Source: UBA7803 sp041395905 (GTDB lineage Bacteria; Pseudomonadota; Gammaproteobacteria; Pseudomonadales; Azotimanducaceae). Taken from it: a stretch of DNA of 64,000 bases. The notes under the pieces were generated by a model. That model saw only the letters and a list, made by a program, of their open reading frames with translations. It did not search any database and had not been told where the DNA came from. How positions within the stretch are numbered: the stretch's first letter is position 1; every line of letters starts with the position of its first letter. The translations under genes were made by a program, and so were the position numbers. This document shows positions 1 to 9,604 of this stretch, one piece after another. The stretch lies in assembly GCA_041395905.1 (NCBI GenBank), contig JAWKZP010000008.1:62001-126000 (forward strand), in the 5' to 3' direction.

Positions 1-946
1 CGCCCGGGGACCCGCCTCTGGACAGCCGCGCCAGGGTTTCGAGCTCCGCGAACTCGAGCGCGCGCGTGCGGATCTCCAGCTCGCTCAGGCGCTTGCGGAA
101 ACCGGAATCGGCCAGGAGCGGCGCGGCGCCATCCTGCTCGCGGCCGGCGATGAGCTTGAGCTCGCCAAGCTCCTCCTTGAGCCGCGGGCTGGAGCCACCG
201 CCGCCGCGCTCGAACTCGAGCAGGTACTTGGCCACCGTCCAGCCCTCGTTTTCAGGACCGACCCGATTACCCTGCGGCACCCGCACGTCGTCGAAAAACA
301 CCTGGTTGACCTCGTGATCGCCGGCGAGCGTCACGATCGGCTCGACAGTGATCCCCGGCGTGTCCATGGGGATCAACAGAAACGTGATGCCCTGCTGCGG
401 CTTGCCGGAGGCGTCGGTGCGCACCAGGCAGAAGATGTGATCGGCGAAATGGGCGTGGGTGGTCCAAATCTTGGTGCCGTTCACCAGGTAATCGTCACCA
501 TCTCGTACCGCCGATGTCTTGAGGCTCGACAGATCGGAGCCCGATCCGGGTTCGGAGTAGCCCTGACACCAGTAGTGCTCGCCGGAGAGCATCCTCGGCA
601 GGTAGTGGGCCTTCTGCTCGTCGGTGCCGTAGCGGAACAGCACCGGCGCCAGCATGCGCAAGCCCAGAGGAATCAGACCCGGCGCGCGCGCACGCGCGCA
701 CTCCTCACCGAAGATGTACTTCTGTGTGGGGCTCCATCCGGTGCCGCCGTGCTCCACCGGCCAGGCGGGTACGGCCCAACCCTTCTCCACCAGAATCTGC
801 TGCCAGCGCATGGCCAGATCCTTGTCGGCGAACACCGTCGTCGTGCGCCGGGTTGCTTCGCGCATGTCGGCGCTGAGCTTGTCGTCGAGGAATCTCCGCA
901 CCTCGAGCCTGAAGCGCTCGTCTTCCCTGCTGAAGCTGATATCCAT
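1..946 (-). CDS. acyl-CoA dehydrogenase, C-terminus cut by window edge
   Basis: This leftward gene starts at an ATG at 946 behind a GAGGAGG ribosome site, and 315 codons are visible before the edge. The protein opens MDISFSREDERFRLEVRRFL and carries the family's middle-domain signature WCQGYSEPGSGSDLSSLKT (FAD and acyl-CoA contacts), then DYLVNGTKIWTTHAHFADH. These are typical of FAD-dependent acyl-CoA dehydrogenases of the large catabolic group. The C-terminal helical domain with the catalytic base is mostly outside the window, so substrate class cannot be judged. It is transcribed divergently from the DUF4397 lipoprotein gene. Family assignment is firm; the natural substrate is unknown. Confidence 0.9.
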   Translation of the reverse strand, partial: MDISFSREDERFRLEVRRFLDDKLSADMREATRRTTTVFADKDLAMRWQQILVEKGWAVPAWPVEHGGTGWSPTQKYIFGEECARARAPGLIPLGLRMLAPVLFRYGTDEQKAHYLPRMLSGEHYWCQGYSEPGSGSDLSSLKTSAVRDGDDYLVNGTKIWTTHAHFADHIFCLVRTDASGKPQQGITFLLIPMDTPGITVEPIVTLAGDHEVNQVFFDDVRVPQGNRVGPENEGWTVAKYLLEFERGGGGSSPRLKEELGELKLIAGREQDGAAPLLADSGFRKRLSELEIRTRALEFAELETLARLSRGGSPG

Positions 947-1109
947 GTTCGCCCTCCTCGCCCGTTGCGCCGCCGCCGGCGCCGCGCCGAGCGCTCCGCC
1001 AGCCGTCAAATTCATGTGAACGAACCGCTGCCGCGCGTTGACGCAGCGTTGATCCCCTGGCCCCTATGTTAGCGCCCGGTCACACCCCAAGAGCAACAGG
1101 AGTCCACTA

Positions 1110-2501
1110 ATGCGATCCGCAGTAACGACCGCCCTACAACTCGTTGTGCTCGCCGCGGCCGCGCTGGCCGCGGGCTGCAGCAACAACGACGGTTCCGGAA
1201 CTCAGCCGGCGGCACCGGTGAGCACCGCTCCGACCGGCGCCATAGAGATCATCCACGCCTCCCAGGACGCTCCCGCCGTCAACGTTCGAATCGGCGGCAA
1301 CCTGATCTTCAGCAACGTACCGTTCAAGGGTGCCCGCTACGTCGAGTATCAGCCGCAGACCCTGACGCTCGAAGTGGAAGGCATCGTGCCGGGAGGCAAC
1401 GTCACGGTAATCCCGGCCTCGGGCGATCCTGCACCCTCGGTCACCGTAGACTCCAATCAGCGCATCAGCGTCGTCGCCGCGGGCAACGTGGCCAGCATCG
1501 CGCCCATCGTGCTCGTGGACACGCCGCCCGCGGTCGCCGCCACCGACGTACGTCTGAGAGTGCTGCATGCGGCTTCGAACGCGCCCCAGGTTGACGTCCA
1601 CGTCACCGCTCCCGGGGATCCACTCGGCGCTCCCCTGGGAACTTTCGCGTTCGGCGAGACCATTCCCATGACCGATGCGCTCGTCGTCCCAGCCGGAACC
1701 TATCAGGTGCGGGTGACGCTGCCAGGCACGGACACGGTCGTCTACGACAGCGGCGCCATCGATCTGCCGGGCGGCGCCGACCTGCTGATCGCTGCCGTCG
1801 CCAACACCGGCCCCGGCGCCGCGCCAATCTCGTTGCTGGCGTCCACCGGCGCCGCCACGCTGGAGTTTCTCGACATCGACACCCCCAGTGACGTCCGTAT
1901 CGCCCACGCCTCGCCGGACGCGCCCGACGTGGACGTGTACGTCGACGGCAACCTGGCGATCCCCGGACTGGGTTACGCAGAAACCACGCCGGGCTACGTT
2001 TCCCTGGATCCGGGCACGATCAACGTGCAGGTCACGCCTGCCGGAGCGCCGGCCTCGAGTGCCGTGATCGACGCCGACCTGGCGCTGACCCAGGGTGCTT
2101 CCTACAGTGTGTTTGCTGTGGACCTGGTCGCCAACATCCAACCGCTGGTGCTCGTGGACGACGTTCGCAGGGTTGCAACGGAAGCGCGGGTGCGGCTGAT
2201 CCATGCGTCTCCCGCGGCCGGCAACGTGGACATCTACGTGGTTGCAGGCGGCACCGGTGGCGACCTCAGCGGCGCGACGCCGGCCTTCGAGAACGTTCCG
2301 TTTCTCGCCGAGACGGGCTTTGTTGCCCTGGCACCCGGCGACTACGACGTGGTGCTGACGCCGACCGGCAGCAAGGTCGCAGCCCTGGGGCCCATAGCGC
2401 TGCCGGTCGCTGCCGGCGGGCTGTACACCGCCGCGGCCATCGACCAGGTCAACGGTGGCCTGCCGCTGGGCCTGATCCTGCTCGACGATCTGGCGCCCTG
2501 A
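1110..2501 (+). CDS. DUF4397 repeat lipoprotein
   Basis: The 463-aa product starts with a lipoprotein signal peptide (hydrophobic run LVVLAAAALAAGC, lipobox LAAGC, Cys at about residue 23), so it is expected to be lipid-anchored and face the periplasm or outside. The rest is built of four related beta-rich units, each marked by a motif like IIHASQDAPAVNVRI, VLHAASNAPQVDVHV, IAHASPDAPDVDVYVDG and LIHASPAAGNVDIYV. This is the DUF4397 pattern, whose biochemical role is not known. The start follows CAGGAG at good spacing. It is monocistronic, followed by a hairpin terminator. Nothing links it directly to the catabolic genes. Confidence 0.85.
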   Translation: MRSAVTTALQLVVLAAAALAAGCSNNDGSGTQPAAPVSTAPTGAIEIIHASQDAPAVNVRIGGNLIFSNVPFKGARYVEYQPQTLTLEVEGIVPGGNVTVIPASGDPAPSVTVDSNQRISVVAAGNVASIAPIVLVDTPPAVAATDVRLRVLHAASNAPQVDVHVTAPGDPLGAPLGTFAFGETIPMTDALVVPAGTYQVRVTLPGTDTVVYDSGAIDLPGGADLLIAAVANTGPGAAPISLLASTGAATLEFLDIDTPSDVRIAHASPDAPDVDVYVDGNLAIPGLGYAETTPGYVSLDPGTINVQVTPAGAPASSAVIDADLALTQGASYSVFAVDLVANIQPLVLVDDVRRVATEARVRLIHASPAAGNVDIYVVAGGTGGDLSGATPAFENVPFLAETGFVALAPGDYDVVLTPTGSKVAALGPIALPVAAGGLYTAAAIDQVNGGLPLGLILLDDLAP

Positions 2502-2577
2502 CGACGGGCGCTCGCTTTGCGGCGCCGGACCATGCAGTACCGGCGCCACCGCGGGAGCATGCAGTCCCCGCGGCCAC

Positions 2578-2612
2578 CCCGCGCGACCGCAGTCTGTGTC
2601 GCGCGGGTTTTT
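2578..2612 (+). terminator. rho-independent terminator after the DUF4397 gene
   Basis: A 10-bp perfect stem, CCCGCGCGAC and GTCGCGCGGG, encloses a 10-nt loop and is followed by TTTTT. It lies 77 bp after the DUF4397 stop and just before the convergent stop of the VOC gene. Confidence 0.85.
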
Positions 2613-2616
2613 CCGT

Positions 2617-3135
2617 TCAGGGCGCCGGCGCGCCCAGCTTCCGAACCGGATCGCTGCCATCCCAACCCTCGGCGCTCGCTTTGATCATGTCGAACAGTCC
2701 GCGCATGCCTGCATCGCAGCGAATCAGCTCGGTCATGGTTCCCGGGTGCTGCACGGTGTCGATGTAGCAGAAGCCGCGGCCGTGCTGCAGACGCTCCGGT
2801 TGCGGGTCGAGACGCGCCATGACGGCTTCGATGTCGTCGACGAAGAAACCCAGGTGGTGCAGGCCCAGGCGTCCCTGGTCGAGCCACTCACGGTAGATGG
2901 ACGGAGCGTCGTTGTGCTGTTTGACCAGCTCGATCTGCAGCTCGCCCGAATTCGCCCAGGCGACCGTCATGTCCACCTGACAAGGGCTGCCGCGGTAGAT
3001 GGGGTCGCCCATCTGCACGTGGGGATAGACGTGCCAGGGTCCGACGCCGAGCACCTCGACCCAATGCGACAGGGCGGCATCGAGATCATCGACCAGATAA
3101 CCCAGTTGCCGGATGGGACCGAACAGCGTGTTCAT
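2617..3135 (-). CDS. VOC superfamily protein (glyoxalase/dioxygenase fold)
   Basis: A 172-aa protein with two beta-alpha-beta-beta-beta modules of the vicinal oxygen chelate fold: an N-terminal IRQLGYLVDDLDAALSHWVE and a middle LHHLGFFVDDIEAVMARLD. Such proteins bind a metal and act as lyases, isomerases or ring-cleavage dioxygenases; which applies here is not visible. It is the last gene of the leftward run that begins near 4.4 kb, 12 bp downstream of the SnoaL-like gene. The company of SnoaL- and ABM-type proteins suggests a tailoring or isomerising role on a cyclic substrate, which is an inference. Confidence 0.85.
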   Translation of the reverse strand: MNTLFGPIRQLGYLVDDLDAALSHWVEVLGVGPWHVYPHVQMGDPIYRGSPCQVDMTVAWANSGELQIELVKQHNDAPSIYREWLDQGRLGLHHLGFFVDDIEAVMARLDPQPERLQHGRGFCYIDTVQHPGTMTELIRCDAGMRGLFDMIKASAEGWDGSDPVRKLGAPAP

Positions 3136-3147
3136 GCCGCCCGCCTC

Positions 3148-3588
3148 CTACCACTTGAGCGCCGGAAACGGATTGACGTCGCCCGACATGTCGCCCGTGC
3201 CCTTGTCGTTGTAGAGCACAGAATAGTGCCGCTCGGCGAATTTCCAGCCGGCCGCGGTCTTCACGTAGCGATCCTGGTAGACGCCGATGTTGAACATCCC
3301 GCCGCCCTGGGCAAATTTGAGATGCTCCGTGAGGTACCAGCGGCCGGTTGCGCTGTCGCCGTCGACCTCGACCGTGCCGTTGTGCACCAACTGGGCGACG
3401 AACGGGAACCCCGCCATGGCACCAGCCCAGAGCGCAACGATGTTGTCGCGCCCGCGGGTTTCCGGCGCGCTGGGCAGCTGCCAGAGCCCGTCTTCGGCCC
3501 AGGTGTCGGCCCAGGCCGCCTGATCGCGCCGGCACACCGCATCGGCGTAGCGAGCCACCAGATCCCGAATCTCCCGTCGATCGCTCAT
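3148..3588 (-). CDS. SnoaL/NTF2-like family protein
   Basis: A 146-aa protein with the NTF2-like cone fold pattern: REIRDLVARYADAVCRRDQ at the N-terminus, WAEDGLWQLP, then VHNGTVEVDGDSATGRWYL and a C-terminal strand RYVKTAAGWKFAERHY. Members act as small isomerases, hydratases or cyclases, or as subunits of ring hydroxylases. I chose the ATG at 3588 because it overlaps the stop of the upstream ABM gene by four bases (ATGA), a sign of translational coupling; an in-frame extension to 3837 would run inside that gene. Function beyond fold is not determinable. Confidence 0.85.
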   Translation of the reverse strand: MSDRREIRDLVARYADAVCRRDQAAWADTWAEDGLWQLPSAPETRGRDNIVALWAGAMAGFPFVAQLVHNGTVEVDGDSATGRWYLTEHLKFAQGGGMFNIGVYQDRYVKTAAGWKFAERHYSVLYNDKGTGDMSGDVNPFPALKW

Positions 3589-3950
3589 GCCCTGCCCTCC
3601 AGCGTGAAGAAATCGGCCCGGGCGGTCATGGTCTCGTCGTAGACCGGCTCCGACACGTCCACCCGGTACTTGTACGTTTCGGCTCCGAGCAGGCCGAACG
3701 AGCCGATGGCCGCACGCATGTCGTGGTACCAGTGACTCCGGAAGTGCGCCGCGAGCGCGGCTTCGCTGGTCCAGCGCTCGAACACCCGGATCCTGCCGGG
3801 GTGTCGCGGGTCGGGGCACCAGTCGTAGTCGAGGCACCCTTCTTCGGTGAGCGCGCCTTCGATCAGCGGCCGCGCAGCTTTCAGGGCGTCATCCAGCCGC
3901 TCCGGCGGCAGATCCACGGTGCCTGAGATGATGATGCGGGTATTGGTCAT
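3585..3950 (-). CDS. antibiotic biosynthesis monooxygenase (ABM) domain protein
   Basis: A 121-aa ferredoxin-like alpha/beta-barrel protein. The ABM signature is visible as RIIISGTVDLPPERLDDALK, then EEGCLDYDWCPDPRHPGRIR and VFERWTSEAALAAHFRS. Relatives are cofactor-free monooxygenases that oxidise quinols or polyketide rings, or heme-degrading enzymes. The start at 3950 follows an AAGGAG ribosome site. Its stop overlaps the SnoaL-like start, so the two are coupled. The pairing with a second ABM-like gene just upstream suggests two related small oxygenases serving one pathway; the substrate is unknown. Confidence 0.85.
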   Translation of the reverse strand: MTNTRIIISGTVDLPPERLDDALKAARPLIEGALTEEGCLDYDWCPDPRHPGRIRVFERWTSEAALAAHFRSHWYHDMRAAIGSFGLLGAETYKYRVDVSEPVYDETMTARADFFTLEGRA

Positions 3951-3991
3951 GAAGGTCTCCTTTCGGTCTGTGTCGGCGCGGGGCTGACCCG

Positions 3992-4390
3992 TCAGTTTCG
4001 GTCGCGCCACCAGTCGGCGATCTCGAGCGGCGTGAGCTGCTCCCACTCGCGGATACCTGCCGGTGCGTCGTCGGGCAGGGCCGGGTTCCGGGTACGCGGC
4101 AGCGGGCTCGCGCCGCTGACCGGATCGACGACCTCGAGCCGGATCGATTCGATCACCTCGCCGTAGGGTTGATTGCGATGGTAGGACGCATCCTGGTGGG
4201 CGAAGAAAGCCGCTTTGTCGGTAAAGCTGAGCAGACCGTAATAGCTGCGCGGCGCCTGACCCTTCCAGTACTCGTAACGCAGCGCGCCCGGCTCGCTGGC
4301 CAGCGTCCTGCTCACCAGGTCCTGAATCATTGCTTCCCAGCGCCCCTCCGCGCCCGGTCTGATGACGATGTGTGCCAGCAGCGTTGCCAT
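3992..4390 (-). CDS. ABM-like putative quinol monooxygenase
   Basis: A 132-aa protein. Its first 90 residues match the ABM fold: LLAHIVIRPGAEGRWEAMIQ, then SEPGALRYEYWKGQAPRSYY and FTDKAAFFAHQDASYHRNQ. The C-terminal 40 residues, rich in Pro and Asp and ending EIADWWRDRN, form an extra tail not usual for the family. The ATG at 4390 follows AGGAGAC; a longer in-frame reading upstream lacks a ribosome site. It sits between the LLM oxidoreductase gene and the other ABM gene in the same direction, so probably one transcript. Confidence 0.8.
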   Translation of the reverse strand: MATLLAHIVIRPGAEGRWEAMIQDLVSRTLASEPGALRYEYWKGQAPRSYYGLLSFTDKAAFFAHQDASYHRNQPYGEVIESIRLEVVDPVSGASPLPRTRNPALPDDAPAGIREWEQLTPLEIADWWRDRN

Positions 4391-4454
4391 GTCTCCTCCT
4401 GTGTCGGTCAGCGGCCGCGCATGCGGGATACGGGCTGATCCGTTGCGCGCGCCG

Positions 4455-5420
4455 CTATCGGCCCGCGAGCCGCGCAACCACCGGCGCGAACGCCTGCATC
4501 GCGTCCTCGCCGACAGTGACGTAGTTGATGCCGTGCAGCGCCCGGCGGCGCTCGAGCTCTTCGCACACCGTATCCACGGACCCGAACAGCGCGTGCGGAT
4601 GCCGGCGCATCTCGTCCTCGCTGTAGCCGAACATGCCGGCGAAGTTCTTCAGCACCGGCGATGGATCGTCCATCACGAAGGTGAAGTAGGCACCGATCTC
4701 GATTTCCAGGTCATCGAAGCGTTCGCCGGCACCGTCGCGTATCCAGCCGATCTTCTTGCGGGTCTCGTCCTCCGAGGACGAGCGCACGCCGTCCGCGCCG
4801 ATGACGCCGGCGCGGTTGTTGAAGTTCAGGCTCACGATATCCGCCTCACGCCCGGCAAGGCGGAGCACCCGCGGGCTGCCGCCGCCGATCATCAGCGGCG
4901 GTTTCGACACCGGTTTCGGCACCGCCTCGAAATCCCGCCAGCGCAGAGTGGCATTGTCGACGCTGACCTGCCCGGCACCACGGTAGGCTTTCACACCCTC
5001 GATCACATCGGCGAGCCGATCGATGCGAACGCGCGGCTCGTCGAATGCCAACCCGATGGCTTCGTACTCCTCCTTCAGCCAGCCGGCGCCGAGCCCGAGC
5101 TCGAGCCGCCCGTCCGACAGCAGATCGATGGTCATCGCCGACTTCAGCAGCACCATGGGGTTGTGATAGTCGATGCAGAACACCCGGCAGCCGATGTGGA
5201 TGGTGCTGGTCACCGCTGCCGCGTATGCCATGGCCGGAATCGCCGCCAGCGTCTGCACGGGGTGGCTGGTGTGCTCGATCACCGGGCCGGGGCCTACCAG
5301 ATGGTCCGCCAGGTGAAACGCCGAGTAACCCAGATCTTCGGCCTTGCGCGCCTTGTCGGCCCACTCGCGGCCGCTGGCGGCATTGAAGGTCTGCAGACCG
5401 AAGCGGAATGGCTTGCTCAT
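4455..5420 (-). CDS. LLM-class flavin/F420-dependent oxidoreductase
   Basis: A 321-aa luciferase-like TIM-barrel protein. It shows FRFGLQTFNAASGREWADKA, AEDLGYSAFHLADHL, LLSDGRLELGLGAGW, then PLMIGGGSPRVLRLAGREAD, the order seen in F420- or FMN-dependent LLM enzymes. These act as reductases, dehydrogenases or two-component monooxygenases (including Baeyer-Villiger reactions). No partner flavin reductase and no F420 biosynthesis gene is visible in the window, so the cofactor is open. It lies in the leftward run between a ThuA-like gene and the ABM genes, and is one of four LLM genes in the window. Confidence 0.88.
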   Translation of the reverse strand: MSKPFRFGLQTFNAASGREWADKARKAEDLGYSAFHLADHLVGPGPVIEHTSHPVQTLAAIPAMAYAAAVTSTIHIGCRVFCIDYHNPMVLLKSAMTIDLLSDGRLELGLGAGWLKEEYEAIGLAFDEPRVRIDRLADVIEGVKAYRGAGQVSVDNATLRWRDFEAVPKPVSKPPLMIGGGSPRVLRLAGREADIVSLNFNNRAGVIGADGVRSSSEDETRKKIGWIRDGAGERFDDLEIEIGAYFTFVMDDPSPVLKNFAGMFGYSEDEMRRHPHALFGSVDTVCEELERRRALHGINYVTVGEDAMQAFAPVVARLAGR

Positions 5421-5510
5421 GATTCCTCTCCCCGAAATGATGCCGAAGGGTTGCAGCTGCGCAACGGGCGCACGGCCGTGACCCGTGCACCAGTCGAGCC
5501 CGTCAGATGG

Positions 5511-6260
5511 TCACAGCGCGCAGCAGTAGCGGATGCCCCGCCGCAACAGCTCGTAGTACTCCTCGGTAGCCCAGCTGCCGCGCTCGATCTGGGGATAGAA
5601 CTCGATCTTCAGATCCTGCATGTCGTAGTGACCTCGGCAGTGCCCGAGGTTGAGGTAGAGCACCTCGCCCTGACCGACACGATGGATGTAGTACACGGGC
5701 CTCGGCTCGTCGACGTTCCAGTCTTCCTCCACGAAGCCGTTGGCTTTGCCCACGTAGCGCGCCTCCAGGAGGCGGTGCAGATCACCGTGAATGCGCGAAA
5801 GATACAACTCGTCGTCGGTTTCGAACTCACTGATGCCCTTCACCAGCTCATGCTCCGGATCCGCCACCCGCACTCTGAAGGGCTGGATCGGCGGGTGGGC
5901 GATGAACTGCGTGCCCAGGGTTTCCATCAGGATCGGCGCCGTCTCGGGCGAGTCCACCCGGCCGTCGGCGAGAAACTGCAGAATCGAGTTGGTGCCGTGC
6001 AGCGCGAACCACCTGCCGCCGGATGCCACGAACTGCCGCAGCGCCTTCTGCTCGTCGACGCTGGGCAGCAGATTGCAGGTGTAGGTGATCAGCACGTCGC
6101 TGGCCGCAATGGCGTCGACGTCGTGATAGTTGGCGGCCACGGTAGTTCGCACCTTCGGGTGCTCGGCGAGCAGCTTGAGCAGCTCCAGGCGCGCGTAGTC
6201 GATATCGTGGTACTGACCCGCCGCCACCATGTACACCCGCACGGTCTTGTGCTCGGACAT
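5511..6260 (-). CDS. ThuA-domain protein (GATase1-like)
   Basis: A 249-aa protein of the ThuA family, a class-I-glutamine-amidotransferase-like fold. Seen: VRVYMVAAGQYHDIDYARLE, VLITYTCNLLP, RWFALHGTNS, then HELVKGISEFETDDELYLS and VLYLNLGHCRGHY. ThuA proteins are linked to sugar metabolism in rhizobia, but the catalytic role is unsettled and many lack the Cys-His-Glu triad. The ATG at 6260 lies 10 bp after the stop of the SDR gene, so the two are probably co-transcribed. A distant paralogue is encoded at 14411-15223. The repeated presence in a ring-catabolism locus suggests an unrecognised hydrolytic or ring-opening role (inference). Confidence 0.85.
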   Translation of the reverse strand: MSEHKTVRVYMVAAGQYHDIDYARLELLKLLAEHPKVRTTVAANYHDVDAIAASDVLITYTCNLLPSVDEQKALRQFVASGGRWFALHGTNSILQFLADGRVDSPETAPILMETLGTQFIAHPPIQPFRVRVADPEHELVKGISEFETDDELYLSRIHGDLHRLLEARYVGKANGFVEEDWNVDEPRPVYYIHRVGQGEVLYLNLGHCRGHYDMQDLKIEFYPQIERGSWATEEYYELLRRGIRYCCAL

Positions 6261-6270
6261 CGGTGTTGCC

Positions 6271-7029
6271 TCAGAACTGGATGCGCTTGGTGATGCCGCC
6301 ATCGATCACCACGTTGGTACCTGTGGTGAAGGCTGCCAGCGGGCTCGCCAGCAGCGCCGCCTGCGCGGCAACCTCCTCCGCCGTGCCCATGCGGCCGATG
6401 GGAATGTCTTTCAGCGTCGCCTCGTAGAGGGGTGTCATGTGCTTCTTGATCATGTCCCAGGAACCACCCTCGATGAAGATCGGTCCCGGCGATATGGCGT
6501 TGACACGAATACCCTTGGGCGCGAGTTCCTGACACAGGGCGCCCGAGTACTGCAGCAGGGCTGCCTTCATGGCGTTGTACGCGCCCGGACCGAGGAATTT
6601 CTCGAGGGCCGCCGTAGAGGAGATCATCAGCACGCTGGCGTTGCCGGATTTCCCGAGAAACGGCAGCGCGGCCTCGACGCTGCGCACGGCGCCCATCATG
6701 TCGCCCTCGAATGCCGCCTTCCATCCGTCCTCGCCCGGCGCGTTGCCGCCACTGACATTGGACACCAGCGTGTCGATACCGCCGAGCGCCTCACCGGCCT
6801 GCGTCACCCAGGCGCGCAGCGCAGCGCCGTCGAGCACGTTGACCGAGTGGCCGATGGCCTTGACGCCCTTGGCCGACAGCGATTCCACCGCCTTGTCGAT
6901 CTCGGCCTGATTTCGCGCGCAGATGGCAACGTCCGATCCTTCTGCCGCCAGCGCCTCGGCGATGGCGCGGCCGATACCCTTGGAGCCCCCCGTAACGAGC
7001 GCCTTGTTGCCCTTAAGTTTCAGATCCAT
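6271..7029 (-). CDS. short-chain dehydrogenase/reductase (SDR)
   Basis: A 252-aa classical SDR. The Rossmann glycine motif is TGGSKGIG near residue 13, the structural motif is LVSNVSGG in place of NNAG, and the active site is GAYNAMKAALLQ (Tyr-x3-Lys) with an upstream SVLMISS serine. The C-terminus GTNVVIDGGITKRIQF is the usual FabG-like end. It should oxidise a secondary alcohol or reduce a ketone with NAD(P). It sits between the Rieske ferredoxin and ThuA genes in the same direction. The unusual SNVSGG (usually NNAG) may reflect a separate substrate class. Confidence 0.92.
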   Translation of the reverse strand: MDLKLKGNKALVTGGSKGIGRAIAEALAAEGSDVAICARNQAEIDKAVESLSAKGVKAIGHSVNVLDGAALRAWVTQAGEALGGIDTLVSNVSGGNAPGEDGWKAAFEGDMMGAVRSVEAALPFLGKSGNASVLMISSTAALEKFLGPGAYNAMKAALLQYSGALCQELAPKGIRVNAISPGPIFIEGGSWDMIKKHMTPLYEATLKDIPIGRMGTAEEVAAQAALLASPLAAFTTGTNVVIDGGITKRIQF

Positions 7030-7068
7030 GTCGTCCTTCCTCTTGCAGTTTGTCGATTGCTTAAGCTT

Positions 7069-7413
7069 TCAGTTCAGCGGCCCGAAGCGCGGCCGCGGCG
7101 GCGTGGTCGCACCGGTCACGGAGACGTTGACCTTGCCGTTTTCGATCAGCACCGGAAACGTCGACACCGCCTGCGTCGCCGGCGCCGCGAGGCAGCGGCC
7201 GTCACGGATGTCGAAGCGCGCGCCGTGCAGCGGGCAGGTGATCTCGAAGCCGCGCAGCTTGCCGGTATGCAGCACCTGACGGGCATGGCTGCAATGGTTG
7301 GCCAGGGCGAAGTAGCGTCCGTCGACCCGGCACAGCAGCACGTCCACGCCGTCCACCCGGCAGGCCATCATCTCGCCGTCTTCGAGGGCATTGAGCGGAG
7401 CGATCGGCGTCAT
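7069..7413 (-). CDS. Rieske [2Fe-2S] ferredoxin
   Basis: A 114-aa single-domain Rieske protein. The cluster ligands are Cys41-x-His43 (NHCSHARQ) and Cys60-x2-His63 (ITCPLHGARFD), exactly the Rieske spacing. Such ferredoxins pass electrons from a reductase to a Rieske oxygenase. The gene starts 10 bp after the oxygenase alpha-subunit stop, so the two almost certainly form one electron-transfer pair. No ferredoxin reductase gene is nearby, so the reductase must be encoded elsewhere or shared. It ends 39 bp before the SDR start. Confidence 0.92.
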   Translation of the reverse strand: MTPIAPLNALEDGEMMACRVDGVDVLLCRVDGRYFALANHCSHARQVLHTGKLRGFEITCPLHGARFDIRDGRCLAAPATQAVSTFPVLIENGKVNVSVTGATTPPRPRFGPLN

Positions 7414-7423
7414 CGCGGTCGAG

Positions 7424-8743
<1,320 letters not shown>

Positions 8744-8812
8744 GTCGCTCCCTTCCCGTTGCTTTGCCACGGCCTGCCAGGCGCCCTTCGGCCCTGGCGG
8801 CGTCTTCGGGCA

Positions 8813-8834
8813 AAACCGTCAGCCTTGCCGGTTT
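8813..8834. promoter_or_regulatory. 22-bp operator-like palindrome upstream of the Rieske genes
   Basis: The site fits the pattern AAAC-N-GTC-N6-GAC-N-GTTT at 13 of 14 fixed positions (second half GCC instead of GAC). It is embedded in a perfect 8-bp inverted repeat CAAAACCG-N10-CGGTTTTG. It occupies the 112-bp gap between an SDR stop and the Rieske oxygenase start. Three more sites of the same length and pattern occur at 11976, 18561 and 18634. A terminator role for the preceding SDR is possible but there is no T-tract after the stem. Confidence 0.6.
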
Positions 8835-8855
8835 TGTCTGCCTGCATTTTTACCA

Positions 8856-9590
8856 TCAGGGGCTCTGCAATGCACCCCCATCCACCAGCAGGCCATGTCC
8901 GGTGACGAACGCCGCATCCTCCGAGGCGAGAAACGCGATCGCCGCGGCGATGTCCTCGGGCTGACCCAACCGCTTGACCGCCGCTTTCTCGATCCAGAAA
9001 TTGCGGAATGCCTCGTCCGCCGCGAACAGGTCGCGAGTGATGCCGGTGACGATGGCGCCCGGCTGAATATAGTTGGCCGTGATGCCGTAGGCACCGAGCT
9101 CCAGCGCCAGCGTCTTGGTGAGGCCCGCGACGCCGTGCTTGGAAACCGTGTAGGCGCCCATGGCCGGGGCCGAGCGCACGCTCATCACGGATCCGATGTT
9201 CACTATGCGGCCGCGGCGGCTCGCCCTCAGCAGCGCAATGGCCGCCCGCGAGATGCGGAACACCGCGTCGAGATTGACGTCGAGCACCTGACGCCAGAGC
9301 GCGTCGCTGAGCTGCTCGATGGGCGCGCCGGCGGAGATGCCCGCATTGTTCACCAGCACGTCGAGACCACCGAGCTCGCTGCGCGCTGACGCCATCAGCA
9401 CGTCCGGCGCGTCGGCGGCGGTTACGTCCAGCGTCAGCACGGCGGCTGCGCCCAGATCTTCGAGGCCGGCACCGTTCAGGTCGCACGCCAGTATCCGGGC
9501 GCCCTCCGCACGGAGACGCAACGCCGTCGCCCGGCCGATGCCGTCGGCCGCTCCGGTCACGATGCAGCGCACGCCGTCGAAGCGATTCAC
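8856..9590 (-). CDS. short-chain dehydrogenase/reductase (SDR)
   Basis: A 244-aa classical SDR with cofactor motif TGAADGIG, structural motif NNAG, catalytic Ser in IVNIGSVMS and Tyr-x3-Lys in GAYTVSKHGVAGL. Cofactor-binding Asp in ILACDLNG points to NAD rather than NADP. I chose the GTG at 9590 (MNRFDGVRCIVTG) since it lies just after the preceding gene's stop with GGGGAAC upstream; the much longer open frame upstream is a shadow of the next SDR gene. It is the last gene of the four-SDR operon starting at 11934 and ends just before the operator at 8813. Confidence 0.9.
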   Translation of the reverse strand: MNRFDGVRCIVTGAADGIGRATALRLRAEGARILACDLNGAGLEDLGAAAVLTLDVTAADAPDVLMASARSELGGLDVLVNNAGISAGAPIEQLSDALWRQVLDVNLDAVFRISRAAIALLRASRRGRIVNIGSVMSVRSAPAMGAYTVSKHGVAGLTKTLALELGAYGITANYIQPGAIVTGITRDLFAADEAFRNFWIEKAAVKRLGQPEDIAAAIAFLASEDAAFVTGHGLLVDGGALQSP

Positions 9591-9604
9591 CAGCCGTTCC
9601 CCAT

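Noticed and set aside
1134..2660. 508-codon leftward open frame
   Set aside because: It is the antisense shadow of the DUF4397 gene; composition is Arg/Gly/His rich with no domain, and the forward frame has a signal peptide and family repeats.
4362..6293. 643-codon rightward open frame
   Set aside because: Antisense to the LLM and ThuA genes, no ribosome site and no recognisable motif; typical of high-GC DNA.
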